Origin: Lyngbya sp. PCC 8106
GTDB taxonomy: Bacteria > Cyanobacteriota > Cyanobacteriia > Cyanobacteriales > Microcoleaceae
DNA length: 64,000 nt
Direction: 5' to 3'
Assembly (NCBI RefSeq): GCF_000169095.1
Contig: NZ_AAVU01000034.1
Coordinates: 14,695 to 78,694, forward strand
Part shown: piece after piece, positions 1 to 7,374 of the stretch
How positions within the stretch are numbered: position 1 is the stretch's first letter
Layout of the letters: each line of letters opens with the position of its first letter
Notes under the pieces: model-generated
Told to the model about the DNA's origin: nothing
Seen by the model: the letters and a program-made list of their open reading frames with translations, nothing else
Databases searched by the model: none
Translations under genes and position numbers: made by a program

Positions 1-375
1 GAGTTGGTTGATTGTATTTTCTAATTGATTAACCCGCTCCCGATGCTGTTCAATTGCATTTTTCAAAGTTTGCTCTTTTTCAAGGGTTAGTCTTTCCAAG
101 CGTTTCCGCAACAAATTGATTTCATCTTGGCGATCGTCAATTTGATTTTTTTGGTCGGCGATTGTAGTTTGGGCTTGTTCCCATCTCAGTTCAGCCTTTT
201 GGTTTCGCTCCCAAGTTTGTTTAGCCCAGTTCGTCATTAGACGCTCTTTTTCTAAACAATCTATAGAACTTTCCCCCCGGTCAAAATGAGAGGAAAATAC
301 CCAACCGCAAGCCGTGCAGAACCTTGATTGGCTGTCTTGAGATGGATTTTCACAAACCGGACAATTATATTTCAT
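1..375 (-). CDS. Zinc-ribbon / coiled-coil protein, C-terminus cut by window edge
   Basis: The reading frame begins at an ATG whose complement is at 373-375 and stays open to base 1, giving 125 codons. The first 25 residues carry two CxxC pairs (CPVC then CTAC followed by GW), the same treble-clef zinc ribbon that opens the GUN4 and dynamin proteins further right. After it comes a K-E-R-rich stretch with a Trp (NWAKQTWERNQ) matching the helix that follows the ribbon in those proteins, then a long Q/E/R/K-rich coiled coil. The rest of the protein is outside the window, so its effector or sensor domain is unknown. It is the last visible member of the minus-strand block and is 365 bp from the radical-SAM gene, so it may have its own promoter. 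The short plus-strand frame over its start is a shadow. Confidence 0.8.
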   Translation of the reverse strand, partial: MKYNCPVCENPSQDSQSRFCTACGWVFSSHFDRGESSIDCLEKERLMTNWAKQTWERNQKAELRWEQAQTTIADQKNQIDDRQDEINLLRKRLERLTLEKEQTLKNAIEQHRERVNQLENTINQL

Positions 376-740
376 TTGGGGATGGGTTCAGAGCGCATAT
401 TTGGCTTGATGTTTTACGGATTTATAGATGGGATGAAATAACGAAGACTAACGGGAAAAATGATCGGATTGAAAAGTTATTCCCAGAAAAATTCCAAGAT
501 TGCACTTTCACAAAATGGCCGCCTCAATTTTTGGCAAAGTTGAACCGAATTGCTGAGAGAATCAACAACCTGTTAATTAACTTTTATATCTTTAGAATAA
601 ACCTAGACACCAGTTCGCCGCATCGGTGATAACACTGAAATATCTATGTTCTTATAATGTGGAAAATACTGACAATTTTTTTTGATATGTTACCTTGAGG
701 ATTTTGAGGTTCAAGTGTCGGCTGTTAAAAGTGGCAGATT
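376..740. other. Intergenic stretch, 365 bp
   Basis: This lies between the stop of the radical-SAM activase and the start of the left-edge zinc-ribbon protein, both on the minus strand. I see no convincing gene, tRNA or strong hairpin. It probably holds the promoter of the left-edge gene, but I could not pick a clear -35/-10 pair. Confidence 0.5.
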
Positions 741-1343
741 TTAGGACAAATTTAAAGCTTGGTGAAAATCCCGTTTAAACTGTTGTGGCGGTACCCCAAC
801 CATTAACGCTGAATCATTGCGAAGATGCACTTCAACATCCCGTTTTCGTTCTAAAAATAACTCCGCTTCTTGTTGATGACGGGAAGTGAGAAAATGAACG
901 ACTTGATTTGACGACCCCCGCCAACCTTGATTATCATTCAATTCGGCAATATATTGACCGTCTATTAACACATCAATTTGACTTAGAATTTTATTAATGT
1001 TATCATTATTTTTGGTTCGCAATTCTTGCAGCTTAAACCCGCTGTAACAAATAATAGAAATATCCCGGTTTTGACGCAGTTCAACAAACAACTCGCTTAA
1101 GGCTTTGGCTTGCAACATCGGTTCGCCCCCGGACACGGTTAACCCGTCGAGTTCGGGAACAGAAAGAATAACTTCGGCGAGTTTTTTCACCTCAATTAAT
1201 GCGGCTTGTTTTTGGGGTATCCAGTCGGGAGAAACGCAACCGGGACAGTTGAAACAGCAGCCTTGCACCCAAATCACGAACCGTTTTCCTGGGCCTAATG
1301 TTCGGGTATTTGCACAGATTTCGGCAACATTTAGTAAGGTCAT
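741..1343 (-). CDS. NrdG-like radical-SAM activating enzyme
   Basis: This 200-residue protein is of the small radical-SAM activase type (NrdG/PflA-like). Residues C29, C33 and C36 form the CxxxCxxC motif that binds the 4Fe-4S cluster (QGCCFNCPGC). A later SGGEP motif is the conserved S-adenosylmethionine-binding segment. Family members cleave S-adenosylmethionine to a 5'-deoxyadenosyl radical and install a glycyl radical on a partner enzyme. No glycyl-radical enzyme such as NrdD or PflB is in the window. Its ATG overlaps the TGA of the upstream coiled-coil gene by 4 bp, so the two are almost certainly translationally coupled. It also sits two genes downstream of an Hsp70. The context points away from anaerobic nucleotide metabolism and towards modification of a member of this operon, which is inference. 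Confidence 0.85.
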   Translation of the reverse strand: MTLLNVAEICANTRTLGPGKRFVIWVQGCCFNCPGCVSPDWIPQKQAALIEVKKLAEVILSVPELDGLTVSGGEPMLQAKALSELFVELRQNRDISIICYSGFKLQELRTKNNDNINKILSQIDVLIDGQYIAELNDNQGWRGSSNQVVHFLTSRHQQEAELFLERKRDVEVHLRNDSALMVGVPPQQFKRDFHQALNLS

Positions 1344-2356
1344 TTTGAAAAGTCTAAAATTACTTTTTTCTGGGACTCAGCTTGATGCTGTTGGGCGATC
1401 GCGAGTTGTCGATCCAGTTCGGAAAGTTGCTGTTGAATGCTATTAATAATAGTATCAATTTTTTGGCGATCAACAGGTAAAACTTGACTAAGTTGGCGAT
1501 CGCTTTGATAATGGGTGTTGAGATGGCGGCGAATGGCTTCAGTTTCTTCTTGATAGCGGTTAAAGTCGGCGATCGCTTTTTGCAGTTGTTGTTGGGTGTC
1601 TTGGTAGTCTTGCTGCTGCTGGGATAAGTCTTCTAAAACCCCCGTCAGCGACTCGCTGAGGCGTTCTTTTGTTGTTTGGGTGAGGGTAATGAGTTCTGTG
1701 GCTGTGTTGACGGTGGCGGCTTCTTGACGGGAGGAACGCGATCGCAACCGTTCAATTTCTGAGTCGAGGCGGGTTTGTTGCTGTTGAAGTTCGGCTTGCT
1801 GTTGTTTGAGAGTTTCTAATTCTTGATACTTAGGTTCTAAAATTTGCGATCGCCTTTGAATATCGTCTCGAAGTTCGTCTAAATTTGTGTTTTGCAGTTC
1901 TATTTCGATTTGATTTAATTCATCCCGGCGGCGTTTTAACGCTTCCAATTCTTCGCCTTCCCGCTTGAGTTGTTCCGACTGACTCAGCAACGTACTCGCC
2001 GACTCCAACAGTTGAGATTTTTGTTGGGAAATTTCCCCCAAATTTTGATAATTTTGTTTAATTTTTTGCTGCAAAGTTGGGGGAACCGGAAGACTCGAAA
2101 AGTGGGGTAGCCAAGTATTAAGCAAAGAAAGCTGAGTTTGTAGGGTTTGGGATAACGCGATCGCCCAAGCGTCGAGGGTTTCCGGATCGGCTTTCCCCAA
2201 ACTTCCGAGAACTTCGGGAGAATACAAATTTTCCCAGATTTTGAGTCCGGCTTCTACCAATTGAAACGGCAGTTCAATGTTATCATAATCGAGGGGAGCG
2301 GAGGTATTTTGCAACCGTTGGGCTAGTTGAATTAAAGTTGTTAAATTTTGCTGCAT
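1340..2356 (-). CDS. Coiled-coil protein of the Hsp70 operon
   Basis: This is a 338-residue protein dominated by heptad-like Q/E/L/R-rich segments from about residue 95 to the end. The N-terminal 90 residues are a globular, Leu- and Trp-containing region (VEAGLKIWENLYSPEVLG). No catalytic motif or transmembrane segment is visible. It ends in an ATGA overlap with the radical-SAM activase and starts 129 bp after the Hsp70 stop. Its place beside Hsp70 would suit a nucleotide-exchange or scaffold role like that of GrpE, but there is no recognisable GrpE signature, so that is only a guess. HIP1 octamers are dense inside it. Confidence 0.75.
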   Translation of the reverse strand: MQQNLTTLIQLAQRLQNTSAPLDYDNIELPFQLVEAGLKIWENLYSPEVLGSLGKADPETLDAWAIALSQTLQTQLSLLNTWLPHFSSLPVPPTLQQKIKQNYQNLGEISQQKSQLLESASTLLSQSEQLKREGEELEALKRRRDELNQIEIELQNTNLDELRDDIQRRSQILEPKYQELETLKQQQAELQQQQTRLDSEIERLRSRSSRQEAATVNTATELITLTQTTKERLSESLTGVLEDLSQQQQDYQDTQQQLQKAIADFNRYQEETEAIRRHLNTHYQSDRQLSQVLPVDRQKIDTIINSIQQQLSELDRQLAIAQQHQAESQKKVILDFSK

Positions 2357-2419
2357 TTTAAAGCTCAGATGGATTTATAGGGTGGGTTGTAAAGGCTATT
2401 CTATTATAATAGATCATCC

Positions 2420-2470
2420 TATAAATTCTCCCTTCTCCTCGCAGGAGAGCGGATGGGGGAGAGGTTTTTA
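2420..2470 (-). repeat. C/T-rich palindromic intergenic repeat
   Basis: The sequence contains a CTCCTCGCAGGAGAG hairpin followed by a GGGGGAGAGG run and TTTTTA. It lies between the Hsp70 stop and the next gene. It resembles the short CCTCTCC/GGAGAGG dispersed repeats of cyanobacterial intergenic regions. It may attenuate readthrough from Hsp70, but this is unproven. Confidence 0.4.
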
Positions 2471-2484
2471 TTCGTTTTTTAGGG

Positions 2485-4101
2485 TTAATTAACATCATCT
2501 TCTTCAAACAAGATAAAACCCGGAAACATCTTGGCGATAACGTTCCCGAGTTCGTATTCAGTGCGTTTATCTTTTCCGACGGCTTCTATCACCAAATAGG
2601 CGACTTGAGAACGATTAACCCGCATTCCCACCCGCCATTGATCGTCCGTTGAAGGGAGGGGAAGTTTAACGGTATTGGGCAAATGTTCTTTGAAGATTTT
2701 ACCCCTAGATTGAGGATCGACCCACAACGTAACGGTTAACGGTTCATCAGTTTTAAACGCAGTTAAAGGGGGAATATCCGCAAAACGAACCGATGCAAGA
2801 TCGTCTAAGTTAGTTCCGCCTTCGATAATAGAAATGAGTTTGGGTTCGACTTCAGCATTATTGTTAATAGTATCAATCACAATCCCCAAAGAATGAACGA
2901 ATATTTCGGTCGGATTCACCAAACCGTTAGCAATTAAACAGGCACCGTAGGAAATGGCAAAAGCACTATTAATTAAGTTAAAAGTGCGGTCAATTTCTGT
3001 AGAATTTTCTTCTAATTGTAACGCTTCAAGAATCATCTTTTGAACCAGATAAAACTGACAAAATCCGCCGACAAAAAATAAACGGTCACAGGTTTGATTA
3101 TTGTTTTGCATCCAATGTTTTACCCGTTCTAAAACCCGGTTAATTCCCTCGCCTATAGAAGCGAAAGCTTGTTCAACTTCGGCGTTGGTGAGGGTATAGC
3201 CGCCCGAAAAAGTGTAGAGCGTTTGTTCGGCGAGGTCTGACGGGCTTTTAAAGTAGTTTTTGAGTTTTTTGGTATATTTGCTGTGTCCGGCGATTTTAAC
3301 GCTTTCAAACTCCCGCAATAACCCCATAAATTCGGTGCTATTTTCGTCGGGGGGTTGACCGTGTTTTTTGGTGTAAGCAATGCGAACACAGTGGCGGTCG
3401 AACGCAACGCCTGCGGATTCGAGTCCTTTATCTCCCTGTCCGTCAAAATACAATACTTCTACTTTTTTGTCACCGTAAATCCGACACAGGCTGACGTCAA
3501 ACGTTCCCCCACCCATATCGCAAACGAGGAGATTTCCGTTAAATATTTCGCCGTTTTCCTGTTGGTTGCGGCGTTGGGTTTCCCAAGCGTAATAAGCCGC
3601 AGCCGCGACGGGTTCGCTGACTAATTGAATCAGTTCTTTTTCTAATCCCAAATTATCGGCGATTAGGGTTTGCAATTGTTCCCGTCCGGTGTTATAAATG
3701 TCTCGCTGCCAAATTTCGGGAACCGATACAACCAAACCGGAAATTTCCCCCTGTTGGCGGGTGAAACTGTATTCATTTTCGCAAGAAAGCAGCAGTTCCC
3801 GCAGGTAGTCGGCGGTTACAGTTACGGGATTTTGAGGCGGTTGATAGGCGTTGGTGAAGTGGTTTTTTAGGGGTAAATCCATTTTAAAATTACCGTAGCT
3901 GGTAACTTCGGGATGGTTGGCTGCGGTTGTCCGGGCGCCGGAACCGATTTCGATGAAACCGTCTTCGTAGGTGATGAATGAGGGGATGTATTTGGTGCCG
4001 TTTTCTCCGCCATATTGGAAGGCTTCGAGTTGGTCTTTTTCCCAATAGGAAATTATGGAATTAGTGGTGCCGAAGTCCAGTCCGATTTTGTATTTTGGCA
4101 T
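2485..4101 (-). CDS. Hsp70-family chaperone (DnaK-like) with short C-terminal part
   Basis: This 538-residue protein has all three actin/Hsp70 nucleotide motifs: phosphate-1 GLDFGTTNS at residues 7-15, phosphate-2 CDMGGGTFD near residue 194, and the adenosine motif FFVGGF near residue 345. It should bind and hydrolyse ATP in the cytoplasm. It is about 100 residues shorter than DnaK. After the ATPase domain comes a beta-rich region of about 150 residues resembling a substrate-binding beta-sandwich, with no obvious alpha-helical lid and no EEVD-like tail. No DnaJ or GrpE gene is adjacent. Instead it is flanked by a coiled-coil protein and the GUN4 proteins on the same strand. I read it as a dedicated client-specific chaperone of this locus, not the housekeeping DnaK. 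Confidence 0.9.
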   Translation of the reverse strand: MPKYKIGLDFGTTNSIISYWEKDQLEAFQYGGENGTKYIPSFITYEDGFIEIGSGARTTAANHPEVTSYGNFKMDLPLKNHFTNAYQPPQNPVTVTADYLRELLLSCENEYSFTRQQGEISGLVVSVPEIWQRDIYNTGREQLQTLIADNLGLEKELIQLVSEPVAAAAYYAWETQRRNQQENGEIFNGNLLVCDMGGGTFDVSLCRIYGDKKVEVLYFDGQGDKGLESAGVAFDRHCVRIAYTKKHGQPPDENSTEFMGLLREFESVKIAGHSKYTKKLKNYFKSPSDLAEQTLYTFSGGYTLTNAEVEQAFASIGEGINRVLERVKHWMQNNNQTCDRLFFVGGFCQFYLVQKMILEALQLEENSTEIDRTFNLINSAFAISYGACLIANGLVNPTEIFVHSLGIVIDTINNNAEVEPKLISIIEGGTNLDDLASVRFADIPPLTAFKTDEPLTVTLWVDPQSRGKIFKEHLPNTVKLPLPSTDDQWRVGMRVNRSQVAYLVIEAVGKDKRTEYELGNVIAKMFPGFILFEEDDVN

Positions 4102-4254
4102 CGTTGGTTCGTTGGAGTTTATGAATAGGCTGAGGTGATGTGATTGGAAGTTTAACTTCTGGGTTTTCGGTTGTTAAAGCTCGTTTGTGATCGGGTTTTC
4201 TGCCCTATTTACGATTATACTCGATATAAAACTCACATATAAAACCATTATTAA

Positions 4255-5376
4255 TTACAATTTACAAGCCTGTAATCGAGAGAAGAAGCTACTCCGAAAA
4301 GAATCAGACTGATAGCGAAGAAGGACAGGTAGAGTCCCTTTTTTACTTCTAGAATCTAAAATCAAATCGTTGTACCCGACCCACAACCCTTGGTCTATCC
4401 AACCCACAGTATTACCAAATTTTTCCCAGAGTTGCCTATAAGACGCTTTTGTGCCTGCAAGTTCTCGGTAAATATCACTTTGAACACTAAAACCAAAGTT
4501 TCCGTCACTGTATTTTATCCAAAGATGATCTATAATTTGTAAGTCCTCACAAGGAAAGTTAAGAATATCGCCATTATCCAAATATTTATCTTTTTCTTTT
4601 CCCGCAAGTGCTAACATAATATTAGAAGTTTGTGCATCTGCTTCTTTCCATTTTTGTTCTTCAAGAAACTTCTTTAATTTATTAAAATCTATGACTGAAG
4701 AAGATATTAATGGAATTGAATCTTTGGGAGGTTCTGATGATATTGTAGGCTTGGAAGTGATTGTTACTTCTTTAGTGTCTTCTACACTGGGAGATTTGCC
4801 TATTTTAGATTTGGTCACGTCTTGAACTTGAGTTTTATAATTTTTGAGTTGTGATAATAAAGTCTCATCTGTTTTTGTTAATTTTTCCAGATCTTGTTTT
4901 ATGGATTCAGATTGAGATTCAATAACTTCTTGTAGTCCAGTTTTTTCTTGTGACAGCAGGTGAGAAATATTTTGAGTGATTAATTGTCCCGAAATAAAAA
5001 TGAATAAAATCGTTATAAGACAATAACCAGCAAACAGGAAAACATTTTTAAACCGAGAGAAGATTGATTGATCGGCATTTGTTTCTTTTTGGGATATTAC
5101 CTCAGAATTATTTTGAGATTTAGATTGTGATAACTGAGAGTTTAACTCGGCTTTCTCTGTTTCAAGTTTTTCAACTTTGGCTTCGGCTTCAGCAACTTTT
5201 GCTTGAGACTTTTGCCAAACTTGTTTCAAGGCTGCAATTCGTTTTTTCTCCTTGTCTAAAAAGTCGGGGGGAATTCCACCCAATACGGGGGGATAAGGAG
5301 TTAAATCGTAACCGCAAACCGAACAAGTTTCGATGTCGTTTTCTGTGTGTTGTGTTTCGCAAATTGGACATTTCAT
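4255..5376 (-). CDS. Zinc ribbon - coiled coil - TM - GUN4 protein
   Basis: This 373-residue protein opens with a zinc ribbon (CPIC...CSVCGYDL) and the conserved linker YPPVLGGIPP. A coiled coil follows, then one transmembrane helix near residues 110-130 (GYCLITILFIFISGQLI), a second coiled coil, and a C-terminal GUN4 domain from about residue 230 with the hallmark motifs FPCEDLQIIDHLW and FGFSVQ. GUN4 domains bind tetrapyrroles such as Mg-protoporphyrin in the chlorophyll pathway. In cyanobacteria they also occur fused to signalling modules, where the ligand is unknown. The protein is predicted to be membrane-anchored with its GUN4 domain and ribbon on either side of, or looping back to, the membrane; topology cannot be fixed here. 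It ends with the family tail SRLQACKL. Confidence 0.85.
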   Translation of the reverse strand: MKCPICETQHTENDIETCSVCGYDLTPYPPVLGGIPPDFLDKEKKRIAALKQVWQKSQAKVAEAEAKVEKLETEKAELNSQLSQSKSQNNSEVISQKETNADQSIFSRFKNVFLFAGYCLITILFIFISGQLITQNISHLLSQEKTGLQEVIESQSESIKQDLEKLTKTDETLLSQLKNYKTQVQDVTKSKIGKSPSVEDTKEVTITSKPTISSEPPKDSIPLISSSVIDFNKLKKFLEEQKWKEADAQTSNIMLALAGKEKDKYLDNGDILNFPCEDLQIIDHLWIKYSDGNFGFSVQSDIYRELAGTKASYRQLWEKFGNTVGWIDQGLWVGYNDLILDSRSKKGTLPVLLRYQSDSFRSSFFSRLQACKL

Positions 5377-6545
5377 AACTTGAGTTGTAGATGATAATTT
5401 TGTGTAGGTAATCGCGTCGAAAAGAAGCTTATGTTGATGTGAAAAAGTTGCCTAAAAAAAGAGCTTTACAAGCGCCTGAAGTGGTTATATGCTACAGGTT
5501 ACAAGCCTCTGCGCGAGAGAAGAAGACAAACGCCAAAAACCACCACACAGCACTCACATTCGGGAGATGCCCCCGGGAAGCACCAAAATCGTATTTGATC
5601 CCGTCAACATCTATAAACGACTCATTCACTCGCCATCCAACCTCATCGCAGAATTTGTACCATATTGTATCACCTGGATAGTTGCCATCGGGTTTTCCGC
5701 CACAGTTGATGTAGATTTGCTTCTGCACACTAAACCCGAAGCGTCCGTTACTATATTTTACCCAAAGATGATCGATAATTCGCAAGTCCTCACAGGGGAA
5801 TTGATTGATATCATCAACATTCAACCATCCCGCTTTTGTTCTTCCCGCAACTGCTAACATTATCTTAGCGGTTTCTTCGTCTGCTGCTTTCCAGTTTCCC
5901 GACTCCAAGAAATCTTTTAACTTGCTATAATTCCAACCCGATGAAGATTTCAGAGGAATTTCTTCTCTCTTCGGCTGTTTTTTTTGTTCGTCTTGAATCG
6001 GCTTTAATGGAGATTCAATAGCTTCTTGAATTTTCGTCTCTTGTTGTGACAGAAGTTCGGAAATACTTGGCTGTGATTCTTCCCGAGTTAAACGGTCAAT
6101 TTTTTGATTAATTTCGTCCAACTGGGATTGAAGATTAACCCATTGCTGCTGATTTTGTTCTTGAGTTAAACGGTCAATTTTTTCAACAATTCCGTCCAAC
6201 TGGGTTTGAAACTGAGAGACAATCATTTGAGAACGTTCCCAAACCCGTTTTGCGGCTAATATTCGTTTTTTCTCCTTCTCCAAAAACTCGGGCGGAATTT
6301 GACCCAACACGGGCGGATAAGGAGTTAAATCGTAACCGCAAACCGAACAAATTTCGATGTCGTTTTCCGTGTGTTGTGTTTCGCAAACGGGACATTTCAT
6401 AACTTGAGTTGTAGATGATAATTCTGTGCAGGTAATCCCGTCGAAAATAAGCTTATGTTGATGTAAAAAAGTTACCCAAAACAAGCACTTGACAAGCGCC
6501 TGAAGTGGTTATATGCTACAGTTTACAAGCCGCTGCGCGAGAGAA
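5374..6545. repeat. Tandem segmental duplication, offset 1024 bp
   Basis: The sequence around the start codon and upstream of the first GUN4 gene (5374 to about 5520) recurs at 6398 to about 6545 with a constant offset of 1024 bp and few mismatches. Shared blocks include CATAACTTGAGTTGTAGATG and GCGCCTGAAGTGGTTATATG. The unit covers the 3' end of one gene, the spacer and the zinc-ribbon start of the next. Confidence 0.85.
5492..6400 (-). CDS. Zinc ribbon - coiled coil - GUN4 protein
   Basis: I start this at the ATG at 6400, giving 302 residues that begin MKCPVCETQ, because it aligns exactly with the starts of the two paralogues; the longer frame adds 28 unrelated residues. The order is zinc ribbon, YPPVLGQIPPEFL linker, coiled coil (residues about 50-150), then a GUN4 domain (FPCEDLRIIDHLWVKYSNG, FGFSVQ, EVGW). 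There is no transmembrane helix. The first ~100 bp and the upstream region are nearly identical to those of the gene at 4255-5376, while the C-terminal half is nearly identical to that of the gene at 6509-7216. It therefore looks like the middle product of a tandem duplication. Confidence 0.85.
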   Translation of the reverse strand: MKCPVCETQHTENDIEICSVCGYDLTPYPPVLGQIPPEFLEKEKKRILAAKRVWERSQMIVSQFQTQLDGIVEKIDRLTQEQNQQQWVNLQSQLDEINQKIDRLTREESQPSISELLSQQETKIQEAIESPLKPIQDEQKKQPKREEIPLKSSSGWNYSKLKDFLESGNWKAADEETAKIMLAVAGRTKAGWLNVDDINQFPCEDLRIIDHLWVKYSNGRFGFSVQKQIYINCGGKPDGNYPGDTIWYKFCDEVGWRVNESFIDVDGIKYDFGASRGHLPNVSAVWWFLAFVFFSRAEACNL

Positions 6546-7216
6546 GAACGCACCCACACCCCCCAAAACCCAAACCAAAAACTAGGGAGATGCCCCCGGG
6601 AAGCACCAAAATCGTATTTGATCCCGTCAACATCTATAAACGACTCATTCACTCGCCATCCAACCTCATCGGTAAATTTGTACCATATTGTATCACTTGG
6701 AAAGTTGCTATCGGGTTTTCCTCCACAGTTGAGGTAAATTTGCTTCTGCACACTAAACCCGAAGCGTCCGTTACTATATTTTACCCAAAGATGATCGATA
6801 ATTCGCAAGTCCTCACAGGGGAATTTTTCGATATCATCAGCATTCAAGTATCCCTCTAAAGTTCTTCCCGCAACTGCTAACATCATCCTAGCGGTTTCTT
6901 CGTCTGCTGCTTTCCAGTTTCCCGACTCCAAGAAATCAATTAACTTGGTATAATTCCAATCCGACGAAGATATCATAGAATTTTCTTCTCTCTTCGACTG
7001 AAACTTCGATGCGATCGCTTCAGCTTCAGCAACTTTTATTTGAGAACGTTCCCAAACCCGTTTTGCCGCTAATATTCGTTTTTTTTCCTTCTCCAAAAAC
7101 TCCGGCGGAATTTGACCCAAGACGGGGGGATAAGGAGTCAAATCGTAGCCGCAAACCGAACAAGTTTCGATGTTGTTTTCCGTGTGTTGTGTTTCGCAAA
7201 CCGGACATTTAGCCAT
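6509..7216 (-). CDS. Short zinc ribbon - GUN4 protein
   Basis: This 235-residue protein is the smallest of the three paralogues. It has a zinc ribbon (CPVC...CSVCGYDL), the YPPVLGQIPPEFL linker, only a short helical spacer, and a GUN4 domain with FPCEDLRIIDHLW and FGFSVQ. Domain-level similarity to the neighbour at 5492-6400 is very high, including long identical nucleotide stretches around 5570-5660 and 6590-6680. It is the first GUN4 gene transcribed after the AAA+ gene. Comparing the three suggests that the coiled-coil spacer length varies (long with TM, long, short) while the two end domains stay fixed. Confidence 0.85.
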   Translation of the reverse strand: MAKCPVCETQHTENNIETCSVCGYDLTPYPPVLGQIPPEFLEKEKKRILAAKRVWERSQIKVAEAEAIASKFQSKREENSMISSSDWNYTKLIDFLESGNWKAADEETARMMLAVAGRTLEGYLNADDIEKFPCEDLRIIDHLWVKYSNGRFGFSVQKQIYLNCGGKPDSNFPSDTIWYKFTDEVGWRVNESFIDVDGIKYDFGASRGHLPSFWFGFWGVWVRSSLAQRLVNCSI

Positions 7217-7262
7217 GTTTTTTCACCTCAATTAAAACCATAAAAACCATCGAAAGTTTGGT

Positions 7263-7296
7263 GGTGTTGCGTTCCGCTTTGCTTAACCCAATCTAC
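7263..7296. repeat. Dispersed cyanobacterial intergenic repeat
   Basis: The complement reads GTAGATTGGGTTAAGCAAAG followed by CGGAACGCAACACC. This resembles the widespread repeat found between cyanobacterial genes. It sits between the AAA+ stop and the first GUN4 gene. The identification is from memory of similar sequences. Confidence 0.4.
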
Positions 7297-7374
7297 TAAA
7301 ACTCACTAGAAATAGTATTGCATTTTCCGAATGGATTTGGCAAAGAAACCCTGTTTTTTCTTCTGGAGGGTTCC

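Noticed and set aside
324..629. 101-residue plus-strand frame near the left edge
   Set aside because: It overlaps the start of the minus-strand zinc-ribbon gene, has no recognisable motif, and shows no convincing ribosome-binding site.
1105..1446. Plus-strand frame across the radical-SAM start
   Set aside because: It is the antisense shadow of two well-supported minus-strand genes.
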